Assembly (NCBI GenBank): GCA_964624395.1
Contig: CAZUWY010000011.1
Location: 1 to 40,075, forward strand
Direction: 5' to 3'
Source of the DNA: UBA1046 sp964624395
GTDB lineage: Bacteria; Bacillota; Clostridia; Saccharofermentanales; DTU023
DNA: 40,075 bases
The translations under genes and the position numbers were made by a program. Each line of letters opens with the position of its first letter. Position 1 is the stretch's first letter. This document shows positions 1 through 8,040 of this stretch, in pieces. The notes under the pieces were generated by a model, which had not been told where the DNA came from, ran no database searches, and saw only the letters and a list, made by a program, of their open reading frames with translations.

Positions 1-2
1 CT

Positions 3-197
3 GATCCAATTCGGGGAACCGTAGTAAAGGCTACAGTTGTATTGGGGCGTAATTATGTCGCATCAGATGACCTTAAGTGTGAAATTCAAATGTATGTAAA
101 AAGTGTTACCGCCCCCTATAAATATCCTAGAGTGGTGGTTTTTAGAGACAGCTTGCCCAAGACAACCAACGGCAAGATTCAAAGAAATCAACTGTAG
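3..197 (+). CDS. Acyl-CoA synthetase (AMP-forming), C-terminal fragment
   Basis: Only the last 64 codons lie in the window; the frame is open from base 3 to TAG at 195-197. The peptide reads DPIRGTVVKATVVLG near the start and ends LPKTTNGKIQRNQL. This is the C-terminal mobile domain of the acyl-/acetyl-CoA synthetase (ANL) family. The NGK lysine is the residue that, in the family, catalyses adenylate formation. The family activates a carboxylic acid with ATP and CoA. The substrate cannot be told from this fragment. The gene converges on an operon for branched-chain 2-oxoacid oxidation, so a short or branched acyl substrate is an inference. The 5' part is cut by the window edge, not by mutation. 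Confidence 0.85.
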   Translation, partial: DPIRGTVVKATVVLGRNYVASDDLKCEIQMYVKSVTAPYKYPRVVVFRDSLPKTTNGKIQRNQL

Positions 198-274
198 TCA
201 ACCCGGCTGTGGACAGAGGAAAAGACTGCAGGCCAGATGGAAAAAAAGCAATTAAGACAAGGAATTAAAATATT

Positions 275-310
275 CCCGGCAATAAATTTATTGCCGGGAG
301 TATTATCTTA
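275..310. terminator. Perfect inverted repeat between convergent genes, probable bidirectional terminator
   Basis: CCCGGCAATAAA at 275-286 is followed directly by its exact reverse complement at 287-298. The 24-base palindrome lies between the acyl-CoA synthetase (+) and the aminotransferase operon (-). The flanks are AT-rich on both sides but lack a long T run, so termination is likely but not certain. Confidence 0.6.
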
Positions 311-316
311 ATAATT

Positions 317-349
317 AAATCTAAATCAAATCTAAACTTAATCTAAAGC
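317..349. repeat. Three imperfect 11-bp tandem repeats
   Basis: Units 317-327, 328-338 and 339-349 share the core AATCTAAA in the order AAATCTAAATC, AAATCTAAACT, TAATCTAAAGC. They sit immediately beyond the aminotransferase stop codon. No function is apparent; replication slippage is the simplest explanation. Confidence 0.7.
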
Positions 350-350
350 G

Positions 351-1430
351 TCAATAATTATATCTGGGTACTACTGAGGTCCAGCCATGCTGATCTTTAA
401 TCTCTTGTTTTTGGATGCCTGTCAAAAGATCGTAGAATTTTTTAGCCAGCGGGCCAATCTGATTATGGTTGAGAATAATTGACTTATCTTCCCAGGCCAG
501 TTCTCCCACAGGAGAGATTACGGCAGCTGTGCCGGTCCCGAAAGCCTCTGTCAGTTTTCCCTCTGCATGGGCCTGAAAGAGTTCTGTGACGGAGATCTTT
601 CTTTCTTCAACTTCATATCCCATCTCTTTGGCCAAAACGAGGATCGAGTCTCTGGTGATGCCTGGCAGTATAGTATCGCCTAATTCAGCAGTGACAATCT
701 TGCCGTCCAGGACAAAGACCATATTCATGGCTCCGACTTCCTCGACATATTTCTGCTCTTGTCCGTCCAGCCATAAAACCTGATTATAGCCTGCATCCAT
801 AGCTTCTTTGGTCGCCTTGAAGCTGGCAGCGTAGTTGCCCCCGGTCTTGGCGCTGCCCATACCTCCTTTGACAGCCCTGACATAGCGTGTTTCAATCCTG
901 ATTCTAACCGGCTTAATGCCCTCAGGATAATAGGAGCCGGAAGGGGAGCAGATGATGAAATAAATGAAACGTGAGGCCGTGTGGGCACCCAGACTGGCGC
1001 CGTCGGCAATCATCGTCGGGCGCAGGTAAAGGGAAGTACCATCACTTTTTGGCACCCAGTCCCTGTCAATATCTATCAGGCGGCAGAGTGCTTCATACTG
1101 GAGATCAATGTCCAGCTCGGGCATAGAGGTGCGGATGGCGCTTTTGTTTAGACGCCGGGCATTGTCATGAAAGCGAAATAAGCCTATTTCGCCGTTCTTT
1201 AGGGCATAGGCTTTGGCCCCCTCAAAGATTTCCTGACCGTAATGAAGCACGGGAGCTGCAGGGTCTAGGGATAAATTCTGGTAAGGTATGATGCGGGCAT
1301 CAAACCAGCCTCTTCCTTCTTCATATTCAATCATGAACATATGATCGCTAAACAATGAGCCAAAACCCAATTTGCTTTCGTCCAGCGGCTTAGCTTTTAA
1401 ATCAGTGCGCTTACTAACTGAGATATCCAT
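351..1430 (-). CDS. ilvE: Branched-chain amino acid aminotransferase
   Basis: A 359-residue class IV PLP aminotransferase that interconverts Val, Leu or Ile with their 2-oxo acids using 2-oxoglutarate/glutamate. Family signatures seen are the FEGAKAY segment near residue 70, GGNYAAS in the middle, and EEVGAMNMVFV followed by FGTGTAAVISPVG. The length fits the longer, eukaryotic/Bacillus-like branch of the family. I start at the ATG at 1430, which follows GAAAGGAATAATT. An upstream in-frame start would add 15 residues and overlap the preceding gene. It is the last gene of the minus-strand oxidoreductase operon, 23 bp after the gamma subunit. That placement suggests it feeds branched 2-oxo acids to the ferredoxin-dependent enzyme (inference). 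Confidence 0.92.
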   Translation of the reverse strand: MDISVSKRTDLKAKPLDESKLGFGSLFSDHMFMIEYEEGRGWFDARIIPYQNLSLDPAAPVLHYGQEIFEGAKAYALKNGEIGLFRFHDNARRLNKSAIRTSMPELDIDLQYEALCRLIDIDRDWVPKSDGTSLYLRPTMIADGASLGAHTASRFIYFIICSPSGSYYPEGIKPVRIRIETRYVRAVKGGMGSAKTGGNYAASFKATKEAMDAGYNQVLWLDGQEQKYVEEVGAMNMVFVLDGKIVTAELGDTILPGITRDSILVLAKEMGYEVEERKISVTELFQAHAEGKLTEAFGTGTAAVISPVGELAWEDKSIILNHNQIGPLAKKFYDLLTGIQKQEIKDQHGWTSVVPRYNY

Positions 1431-1453
1431 AATTATTCCTTTCTCGCCCAAAG

Positions 1454-2002
1454 TCAGCTTTGTTCCTGAACGCATCTGGCCCCGCGCTGCAGAGCTTCTT
1501 TGTTTATTTCCACCAGATGAGCTTTTTTGCCGGTAAACACACTGCGGAGCATATTTTCAACAGTGGCAAATTTAAGTAGTTTAGTAGCTTCAATGAAGGC
1601 CCCGAGCATCACCATATTGGCCACCCGGATATTACCAAGCTCTAGTGCGATCTCTTGTGAGGGGATATAGATCACTCTGACATCTGTTCTGCTCACTTTT
1701 CTTTCAATTATTGATTGATTGACCAGGATCAGTCCCCCGGTTTTGACCGCGGGTTCGAATTTATCCAGCGAGGGCAGATTCATCACTATAAGCTCACTGG
1801 GCTCAAGGACAATTGGAGAAATGATTTCAGAAGCAGAGATTACTACAGAACAGTTGGCAGTGCCGCCTCTCATCTCAGGTCCATAGGAGGGAAGCCAGCT
1901 GACATTTAGATTCTCCGCCATAGCGGCCTCCGCCATGGTGGTGCCCATGGACATAACTCCCTGTCCGCCAAAGCCAGCAATTAAAATTTCATTGTAAGAC
2001 AT
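1454..2002 (-). CDS. 2-oxoacid:ferredoxin oxidoreductase, gamma subunit
   Basis: A 182-residue gamma-type subunit (POR/KOR gamma family). It opens with the glycine-rich GFGGQGVMSMG segment and continues with SYGPEMRGGTANCSVV, both hallmarks of the family. In these enzymes the gamma subunit helps bind CoA and completes the catalytic assembly with the alpha, beta and delta subunits. The ATG follows GGAGGGCTGAG and lies just after the beta-subunit stop, so translation is probably coupled. Adjacency to a branched-chain aminotransferase favours a 2-oxoisovalerate-type (VOR) enzyme. 2-oxoglutarate or indolepyruvate specificity cannot be excluded by sequence reading. Confidence 0.9.
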   Translation of the reverse strand: MSYNEILIAGFGGQGVMSMGTTMAEAAMAENLNVSWLPSYGPEMRGGTANCSVVISASEIISPIVLEPSELIVMNLPSLDKFEPAVKTGGLILVNQSIIERKVSRTDVRVIYIPSQEIALELGNIRVANMVMLGAFIEATKLLKFATVENMLRSVFTGKKAHLVEINKEALQRGARCVQEQS

Positions 2003-2003
2003 C

Positions 2004-2753
2004 TCAGCCCTCCTCTTTTGTCACATCACGGTAGACACCCAGGGGAAATACCGGCATCATGTTTTCTCTCACCCAGCCCAAAGCTTCCACTGGTGTCAGA
2101 CCCCAATTGGTAGGGCAGGTGGATAGAACTTCAATCATAGTGAAGCCTCTGCCTTCTCTTTGCAGTTCAAAGGCTTTCTTGATGGCTTTTTTTGCTTTGA
2201 TCACATGTCCTGGCGTGGCTGAAGAAACCCTCTCAATATAGGCTGCTCCCTCAATGGTGGCCAGCATTTCCGCCATCCTGATCGGGGAGCCGTAATGGCC
2301 TTTTTCTCTGCCTAAAGGAGCTGTTGAAGCTTTTTGCCCCACCAGGGTGGTCGGAGCCATCTGTCCCCCGGTCATACCGTAAATGGCATTGTTGACAAAG
2401 ATTGTGGTGATATTTTCACCCCGCATCGCTGCATGTACAATCTCTGCAGTGCCGATTGCAGCTAAATCTCCATCCCCCTGGTAGGTGAAGACAATGCTGT
2501 CCGGCAGCACACGCTTGATACCGGTGGCCAGAGCGGGTGCGCGCCCATGAGCGGCTTCCTGCATATCGCAGTTGAAATAATTGTAGGCGAAGACAGAGCA
2601 GCCAACAGGTGCAATCCCGATTGCTCTGCCCAGAAGGTCCAGCTCTTCTAGTACCTCTGCGACAAGTTTGTGGATAATCCCGTGCGTACAGCCCGGGCAG
2701 TAATGAAATTCAACATCAGTCAATCCCTGTGATTTTTGATAAATAATGGCCAT
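2004..2753 (-). CDS. 2-oxoacid:ferredoxin oxidoreductase, beta (TPP-binding) subunit
   Basis: A 249-residue thiamine-diphosphate-binding subunit. The N-terminus carries YCPGCTHG, the conserved PGC-HG motif. The TPP/Mg motif begins at GDGDLAAIG and ends around NNAIYGMTGGQ. This subunit decarboxylates the 2-oxo acid on TPP and hands electrons to iron-sulfur clusters. The start codon is preceded by GGGGAGG eight bases upstream, a site lying inside the end of the alpha-subunit gene. The gene is in the middle of a tight alpha-beta-gamma series. VOR or KOR specificity is inferred only from context. Confidence 0.92.
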   Translation of the reverse strand: MAIIYQKSQGLTDVEFHYCPGCTHGIIHKLVAEVLEELDLLGRAIGIAPVGCSVFAYNYFNCDMQEAAHGRAPALATGIKRVLPDSIVFTYQGDGDLAAIGTAEIVHAAMRGENITTIFVNNAIYGMTGGQMAPTTLVGQKASTAPLGREKGHYGSPIRMAEMLATIEGAAYIERVSSATPGHVIKAKKAIKKAFELQREGRGFTMIEVLSTCPTNWGLTPVEALGWVRENMMPVFPLGVYRDVTKEEG

Positions 2754-2758
2754 TTCTT

Positions 2759-3826
2759 CTACCTCCCCAGAGCCTTTCTGGCAGCAGCCACAACTTCATG
2801 CGGGCTGGGTACGATGCCACCTGCCTGACCGACAAACGAGACGGGTTTAATGCCGTTTACAGCTATCTTTACATCGTCAATCATCTGACCGGTGTTCATC
2901 TCGACGGTAATCACGGCCTTGACAGTCTTTCCAGCCGCCGCCTCGTGTAAAGCCTCATAGGGGAAAGGCCAGACAGTGATCGGTCTGAAGACACCTGCTT
3001 TGATTCCCTCTTCGCCCAGCAGCCTGGCCGCAGCTCTGGCCAGACGGGCTGGTGTTCCAAAGGCCACAAAGAGAACATCAGCGTCGTCAATATCTGTTGT
3101 CTCGTAGCGCTGTTCGCTTGCAGTTACTCTTTGATATTTTTCCTCTAAACGCTTGTTGAGCTGATTGCATTCTTCCGGATCGATAAAAAGCGAATTGATA
3201 ATATTGGGTGGCCGTTGGCCTTTGGTACCAGTGGTTGCCCAGCTTTTTTCAGGTAAATCCTCGGGCCTGACAGGATCTTTCTTCCAGGCCACCGGTTCCA
3301 TCATCTGGCCGATCATGCCGTCAAGCAGCATCATCACAGGCATTCTGTATTTGTCGGACAGCTCGAAAGCCTCCTGCATCAGATCGACCACCTCTTGAAT
3401 ACTGGCCGGAGCCAGCACAATAAGGCGATAGTCGCCGTGCCCGCCACCGCGCGTAGCCTGAAAATAATCGCCCTGGGCGGGCTGGATGGTGCCAAGACCA
3501 GGGCCGCCGCGCATGACATTGACAATTACACCCGGAAGTTCAGCGCCGCACATATAGGAGATGCCTTCTTGCTTCAGGCTTACACCCGGAGAAGAAGACG
3601 ATGTCATCACTCTGGCGCCGGCGCCGGAGGCTCCATAGACCATATTGATAGCGGCAACCTCGGATTCTGACTGTAAGAAGACTCCTCCGGCCTTGGGCAT
3701 ATGCAAAGACATATATTCAGGGATTTCACTTTGCGGCGTGATCGGATAACCGAAATAACAGCGGCATCCTGCCCGGATGGCAGCTTCTGCTATTGCCTCG
3801 TTGCCCTTCCATAATTCTTTTTTCAT
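2759..3826 (-). CDS. vorB: 2-oxoacid:ferredoxin oxidoreductase, alpha subunit (VorB type)
   Basis: A 355-residue alpha subunit with the diagnostic YPITPQSEIPEY motif near the N-terminus, then SESEVAAINMVYGASGAGAR and the GGPGLGTIQPAQGDYFQ segment. The family oxidatively decarboxylates 2-oxo acids to acyl-CoA, CO2 and reduced ferredoxin. I take the ATG at 3826, because AGGAGG lies seven bases before it. The ATG six bases further upstream abuts the same AGGAGG and is too close to use it. The length matches the alpha subunit commonly annotated as 3-methyl-2-oxobutanoate dehydrogenase VorB. The neighbouring ilvE and buk genes support branched-chain substrates. The symbol carries this inference and could equally be korA. 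Confidence 0.88.
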   Translation of the reverse strand: MKKELWKGNEAIAEAAIRAGCRCYFGYPITPQSEIPEYMSLHMPKAGGVFLQSESEVAAINMVYGASGAGARVMTSSSSPGVSLKQEGISYMCGAELPGVIVNVMRGGPGLGTIQPAQGDYFQATRGGGHGDYRLIVLAPASIQEVVDLMQEAFELSDKYRMPVMMLLDGMIGQMMEPVAWKKDPVRPEDLPEKSWATTGTKGQRPPNIINSLFIDPEECNQLNKRLEEKYQRVTASEQRYETTDIDDADVLFVAFGTPARLARAAARLLGEEGIKAGVFRPITVWPFPYEALHEAAAGKTVKAVITVEMNTGQMIDDVKIAVNGIKPVSFVGQAGGIVPSPHEVVAAARKALGR

Positions 3827-3837
3827 GCTCATTCCTC

Positions 3838-4050
3838 CTAGAAGCGTTCCACAGTGATGATAGAATCAGGGCACATGCGGGCGCAGTTTGCACAAGCAAT
3901 GCATTTATCCATCTCATCAATTGTTGCCGGATTATATCCTTTGTTGTTGGTACGGCTTTTATCGAGAAAGATAATCCTTTTCGGGCAGACAGAAACGCAG
4001 ACACCGCAACCTTTGCATGCATCCTGCCTAAATGTCACATATCCAGCCAT
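3838..4050 (-). CDS. 2[4Fe-4S] ferredoxin-like delta subunit
   Basis: A 70-residue protein with two complete cluster motifs: C12-x2-C15-x2-C18-x3-C22-P and C50-x2-C53-x2-C56-x3-C60-P. It is the electron-transfer delta subunit of the adjacent oxidoreductase, moving electrons from the TPP subunit to free ferredoxin. The ATG has AGGAGG nine bases upstream. Its first 16 bases overlap the end of the P-loop ATPase gene, and the alpha gene starts 11 bp after its stop, so it is co-translated with both. All eight cysteines are present. Confidence 0.93.
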   Translation of the reverse strand: MAGYVTFRQDACKGCGVCVSVCPKRIIFLDKSRTNNKGYNPATIDEMDKCIACANCARMCPDSIITVERF

Positions 4051-4748
4051 TCAAAATGTCCTCCTTTTGTCTCGCTCAATTCCCACGGTTTGATCATATA
4101 AATGTCGAGCGGGAAATAGCGGTCTTGCAAAAACTCTGCCACTTCATTTTCAAATCTGCGCTCTGCTGTAGTATAAATGAGAGGCAAAGATAATTTCTCA
4201 GCTATTTTTCTAGCAAAAAGATCTCCTCTAAGGATATCATCTGTTGTAGTTTCGCGGCCAAGATGCGAATTGTTGACTAGGCCGGTGATTTTTTGGCCGC
4301 TGGCAATTTCTGTTTCTTTGATATAGTGGACGATATTTTCGTAACTCGATGATTCGGGCCGATTTTGATTAATAACAAACCAGAAATCAAAGGCTATCTC
4401 CTCCAACTGCGGTCGATAATAACCCAAGACCCTTGCTCCGACAGGGTCACCACCGAGATCAATAATGCTTTGCTGATCTTTTTTGGCAAAAATCGACAGG
4501 ATCTCCGGCGGCAGAGCAGGAATATCTATTCTGCCATCCTTGGAGGTAGTATGAACTTTAACGCCCTCTTTTTCCAGCTCATCTCTTCTTTCAAGGGAAC
4601 GAAAATATGGATTGATGATGTCGAGGTCTGCCAGGGCGACAGCTAGGCCGCTTTTAGCCATAATCATCGCCAGATTTACTGCGAATTCAGTTTTGCCCGT
4701 GCCATAATGTCCTGAAATAATAACTATCTGTTTATCCGGTAATTTCAA
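4035..4748 (-). CDS. P-loop ATPase (SIMIBI/ParA-like) leading the oxidoreductase operon
   Basis: A 237-residue soluble ATPase. A Walker A motif GHYGTGKTE lies at residues 13-21, ADLDIINPYFRS follows near 40-51, and IIDLGGDPVGARVLG is the likely Walker B/switch region. It resembles the CobQ/ParA/Mrp group. I know proteins like this beside 2-oxoacid:ferredoxin oxidoreductases in Clostridia, but their role is not established. Cluster insertion or maturation of the complex is a guess. The start is TTG at 4748 with AGGA eight bases upstream. It is the first gene of the operon and overlaps the ferredoxin by 16 bp. Confidence 0.75.
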   Translation of the reverse strand: MKLPDKQIVIISGHYGTGKTEFAVNLAMIMAKSGLAVALADLDIINPYFRSLERRDELEKEGVKVHTTSKDGRIDIPALPPEILSIFAKKDQQSIIDLGGDPVGARVLGYYRPQLEEIAFDFWFVINQNRPESSSYENIVHYIKETEIASGQKITGLVNNSHLGRETTTDDILRGDLFARKIAEKLSLPLIYTTAERRFENEVAEFLQDRYFPLDIYMIKPWELSETKGGHFEWLDM

Positions 4749-4789
4749 TAAATCTATCCTGCAACTTTCTTTTTTATCGATACAAATTT

Positions 4790-4811
4790 AAATCCAGCTC
4801 AAATCCAGCGA
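4790..4811. repeat. 11-bp tandem duplication upstream of the ATPase gene
   Basis: AAATCCAGCTC (4790-4800) is followed by AAATCCAGCGA (4801-4811). The pair lies in the 90-bp gap between buk and the oxidoreductase operon. On the minus strand it overlaps a weak TTGAGC-N18-GATAAA promoter-like pair and a small TCCAGC/GCTGGA hairpin after buk. I cannot say which, if either, is functional. Confidence 0.6.
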
Positions 4812-4838
4812 AACAAAACTCAAAGGCTGGAGAAAAGA

Positions 4839-5909
4839 TTAAATCCTCTTATATTCACGGATAGGAACTGTGCCAGCCAAAGCTTCTTCGACAGCTTTGG
4901 CCAAGGCCATTAACTCGTCTTCTCCGGGATATACGCGGATGGGAGCTATGAAAGCTACCCGTTCTTTCAGCCAGGCCGTGATTGTTTTTGAAAAAGACAG
5001 CCCCCCGGTCAAAAGCACAGCATCCACTTGGCCTTTGAGAACAGCGGCGGCACTGCCTATTTCCTTGGCAACCTGGTAGACCATAGCCTCGTAGATCAGG
5101 GCCGCCGTCTGATCGCCAGCTTCAATTCTTCTTTCAATCTCACGGGCATCATTGGTGGCCAGATAGGCATAAAGACCGCCTTTGCCGACATAAGAGTCCC
5201 TCAAGATGTTTTCGCTGCCGCTATTGGCAGCGCATAGTTCAAAGACAGCAGCCAGAGGCAGTCCCCCGGTACGTTCTGGTGTAAACGGGCCTTCTCCCTC
5301 CAGGGCATTGTTAACATCAATCACTGAACCTTTTTGATGAACCCCCACAGAGATGCCACCGCCCATATGGGCAATGATCAGATTTAAATCCTCGTAATTT
5401 CGGCCTACTTCCTCAGCGTAGGTTCTACCGGCCGCCTTCTGATTGAGAGCATGAAAAATCGATCGGCGTTCAATCTCCGGCCAGCCGCTGATACGGGCTA
5501 AAGGCGAGAGTTCATCGACGATGACCGGATCGGCGATAAAGGCTTCCAGCTGGTATCTATTTGCTATCTTTAAAGCCAGCAGGGCGCCCAGATTACAAGA
5601 ATGCCAGCCGTATCTGGCCTCCTCTAAATCTTTGACCATATCCTCATTTACTCTATACACTCCACCTGCCAAAGGATGCAAAAGACCCCCACGACCGACA
5701 ATGGCATCAAGACCAGCAAGATCAGCCTTTTCTTCTGCGAGCAGGGACAAGATGATTTTTTCTCTCAGCGGCAGCTGGCTGGCAGCTGTTTTGTATTCAA
5801 CCATCTCACTGCCATGGTCGATATTGTGTCTGCTGGTCAGTTGTCCTGCCTGATAAAGCGCAAGTTTTGTCGATGTGGAACCGGGATTAATTATTAGCAT
5901 TTTTGTCAT
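4839..5909 (-). CDS. buk: Butyrate kinase
   Basis: A 356-residue acetate/butyrate kinase-family enzyme (ASKHA fold). The N-terminus has NPGSTSTKLALY, a phosphate-binding loop. AHMGGGISVGVH is the second glycine-rich nucleotide motif, and LLTGGLSFS lies near the C-terminus. It converts butyryl phosphate or branched acyl phosphates plus ADP to the acid plus ATP. The length is normal for Buk. The ATG follows AGGGAG ten bases upstream. Phosphotransbutyrylase (ptb), its usual partner, is not beside it: upstream is a divergent ABC-F gene. With ilvE and the 2-oxoacid oxidoreductase downstream, it probably makes ATP from isobutyrate/isovalerate formation (inference). Confidence 0.93.
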   Translation of the reverse strand: MTKMLIINPGSTSTKLALYQAGQLTSRHNIDHGSEMVEYKTAASQLPLREKIILSLLAEEKADLAGLDAIVGRGGLLHPLAGGVYRVNEDMVKDLEEARYGWHSCNLGALLALKIANRYQLEAFIADPVIVDELSPLARISGWPEIERRSIFHALNQKAAGRTYAEEVGRNYEDLNLIIAHMGGGISVGVHQKGSVIDVNNALEGEGPFTPERTGGLPLAAVFELCAANSGSENILRDSYVGKGGLYAYLATNDAREIERRIEAGDQTAALIYEAMVYQVAKEIGSAAAVLKGQVDAVLLTGGLSFSKTITAWLKERVAFIAPIRVYPGEDELMALAKAVEEALAGTVPIREYKRI

Positions 5910-5930
5910 TGGAAATAATCTCCCTACTGA

Positions 5931-5951
5931 TTAAAGAAGCTCTTTCTTTAA
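5931..5951. promoter_or_regulatory. Inverted repeat just upstream of buk
   Basis: TTAAAGAA (5931-5938) and TTCTTTAA (5944-5951) form an exact 8-bp inverted repeat around five bases. It ends 21 bases upstream of the buk start codon, next to the Shine-Dalgarno. It could be an operator or a leader hairpin acting on the ribosome site. Confidence 0.45.
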
Positions 5952-6107
5952 CAGATACGCATTTAATATATGGACAGTCTACCAGATTGCCTCAGCAGGT
6001 CAAACAGCAAAGCAACTGTGAAAGACAGCAGTTAGCCATGCTGCTGCTGATTTAGCAGAGGGAGTTTTTACCGGCAGAGAAAATACCTCTTAGAAATCCT
6101 CAACTCC

Positions 6108-6116
6108 TGCTAAAAT
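6108..6116 (+). promoter_or_regulatory. Extended -10 promoter for the ABC-F gene; transcript would be leaderless
   Basis: TG-C-TAAAAT (6108-6116) is an extended -10 element. Transcription would begin about 6122-6124, at or next to the ATG at 6124. No purine-rich ribosome site precedes that ATG. No convincing -35 is present. Confidence 0.45.
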
Positions 6117-6123
6117 AGACAAG

Positions 6124-8040
6124 ATGAGCATTTTGACGATCAAAAATATCAGTAAGAGTTATTATGGCAAGACAGTTTTAGACAAGATATCTCTCAGTCT
6201 TAATCTGGGTGACCGCTTGGTTTTGACCGGAGAAAACGGCGCAGGAAAGAGTACTTTGCTCAAAATTATTGCCGGCCAGGAGACTGAGGATAAAGAAAAC
6301 GGAAATGTAGCTATTGCCAGCGGCATTGTCACTGCCTATCTACCGCAGCAGCTACCTCTGCAGACTGATCTGAAGGCAGACTGCCTCAGCAATCCTGAAT
6401 ATGACAGCATTAAAGCTGAGCTGGAAAAGCTGGAAGCTGAGATGGCCAAAGAGCCTGATCAGTTCTCTCATTTAGCTGGAGAATATGATCTTTACCTGCG
6501 CAGATTTGAAGCCATGGGTGGCTTTAGTTTTCAGTCCCAGCTGCTAGCGGTCTTGTCTGAGCTCGGTTTTCCTCAAGAGGCCAGCCAAAGACCTCTTTAT
6601 TGTCTGTCCGGGGGAGAACGTATGCGCGCTGCTCTGGCACATATAATTGTGCAAAATCCTGATCTGCTTTTACTGGATGAACCGACAAATCATCTGGATA
6701 TTGACGGGATCGAATGGCTGGAAAACTGGATAAAATCATTTGCCGGCACCGTGATAGCCATCTCTCATGATCGCAGCTTCATGGACAATATTGCCACTCA
6801 TACAGCCCAGCTTGCGGGCGGGCGGATTTTTCTGGCAGCAGGCAATTACTCAGATTTCAAAAAAACTCAAGGCATGAGACTCTATGCCCGCGAGAGAGAA
6901 GTTAAAAAACTGCAAAGGGAAGCGGTCAAAGAAGAAGGAGTCGTTCAGACCATGCTCTCCCAGCGCAATATTGGCCAGTACCACAGCCGGCAAAAAAAGC
7001 TGGCCCGCATAAATAAACAGCTGGATGAATTGGAAAGAGAAAAGCTGCCAGCGGAGAAAAAAATAAATTTTTCCTTTTCTTCTGCTGCAGAACCAAGAGG
7101 AAAAGCCCGCCTTTTTCTAGAGGCAAAAAACATTAGTCTTTCTTTTGCCAGCAAAGATCTATTTGCAGATTTTTCAGGCAAAATCAGCACAAAAGATCGC
7201 ATTTTGATCACAGGCCCCAATGGCTGCGGCAAAACATCTTTGCTCAAAATATTGACAGGGGAACTTTTACCCAGCAAAGGCCAGTTGACAGTCAACCCCA
7301 GGATCAGGCCTGCCTATATGGGGCAGATTTTTTCGTTTGCCGATGAAAATAACGATCTGCTCAGTGAAATAAAAATGGCTGACCCAGGTCTGACAGAGGA
7401 AAGAAGCAGAAATCTTCTGGCGGGATATGGCTTTAGAGACAATGATGTACATAAAAAGCTGGCAGTTTTGAGCGGCGGGGAAAGAGCGAGAATTCATTTA
7501 TGCAAAATACTGCTTAAAGCGCCGACAATTCTATTTCTGGATGAACCAACCAATCATCTGGATATTAACTCCCGCGAGATTTTGGAAGCGGCTCTGCTTG
7601 ACTTTGACGGCGCCATCGTGGCTGTAAGCCATGACCGCTATTTCATCGATAAGATAGGCGAGAGAATCTGGGGTTTTGTTGGCAGTTCAATCGGAGAATA
7701 TTCGTCCTATCAGAGCTGGCGCGGCATGGTCAAAGCTTCTGCTGCAGCTGCCGAAAATGCCCCTGGTAAAGCGCAGGAGAATAAAACAGCCGCCCCTAAT
7801 AGGGGTAAAAAGATTCTGGCAGCTGATAAAAGAAGAAAAAAGGCCTTGGATCAGCAAAAAATTGGCCAACTAGAAAAAATTATCACTGATCAGGAGCAGG
7901 CAGCCAAAGAACTGGAAGCATCTTTTGCTCACAACACCGAGGCTGAAATATATCAGCAGTATGCTCAGCTTCTAGAAGCTATTGAGGACAATTCCAGCAA
8001 ATACCTTCAATTGCTGGAGGAGATGGAGGAAGAATCATAA
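6124..8040 (+). CDS. ABC-F family ATPase (translation factor type)
   Basis: A 638-residue protein with two ABC domains and no membrane segments. Domain 1 has GENGAGKST near residue 38, signature LSGGERMRAALA and Walker B LLLLDEPTNHLD. Domain 2 has GPNGCGKTS, LSGGERARIHLC and LFLDEPTNHLD. Between them is the charged linker expected for the P-site tRNA interaction motif. The last roughly 90 residues form a basic/coiled-coil tail like that of YdiF/Uup-type proteins. ABC-F proteins bind the ribosomal E site and relieve stalling; some protect against antibiotics. Nothing here identifies a resistance subtype. The end overlaps the convergent lipid-kinase gene by 6 bp. Confidence 0.9.
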   Translation: MSILTIKNISKSYYGKTVLDKISLSLNLGDRLVLTGENGAGKSTLLKIIAGQETEDKENGNVAIASGIVTAYLPQQLPLQTDLKADCLSNPEYDSIKAELEKLEAEMAKEPDQFSHLAGEYDLYLRRFEAMGGFSFQSQLLAVLSELGFPQEASQRPLYCLSGGERMRAALAHIIVQNPDLLLLDEPTNHLDIDGIEWLENWIKSFAGTVIAISHDRSFMDNIATHTAQLAGGRIFLAAGNYSDFKKTQGMRLYAREREVKKLQREAVKEEGVVQTMLSQRNIGQYHSRQKKLARINKQLDELEREKLPAEKKINFSFSSAAEPRGKARLFLEAKNISLSFASKDLFADFSGKISTKDRILITGPNGCGKTSLLKILTGELLPSKGQLTVNPRIRPAYMGQIFSFADENNDLLSEIKMADPGLTEERSRNLLAGYGFRDNDVHKKLAVLSGGERARIHLCKILLKAPTILFLDEPTNHLDINSREILEAALLDFDGAIVAVSHDRYFIDKIGERIWGFVGSSIGEYSSYQSWRGMVKASAAAAENAPGKAQENKTAAPNRGKKILAADKRRKKALDQQKIGQLEKIITDQEQAAKELEASFAHNTEAEIYQQYAQLLEAIEDNSSKYLQLLEEMEEES

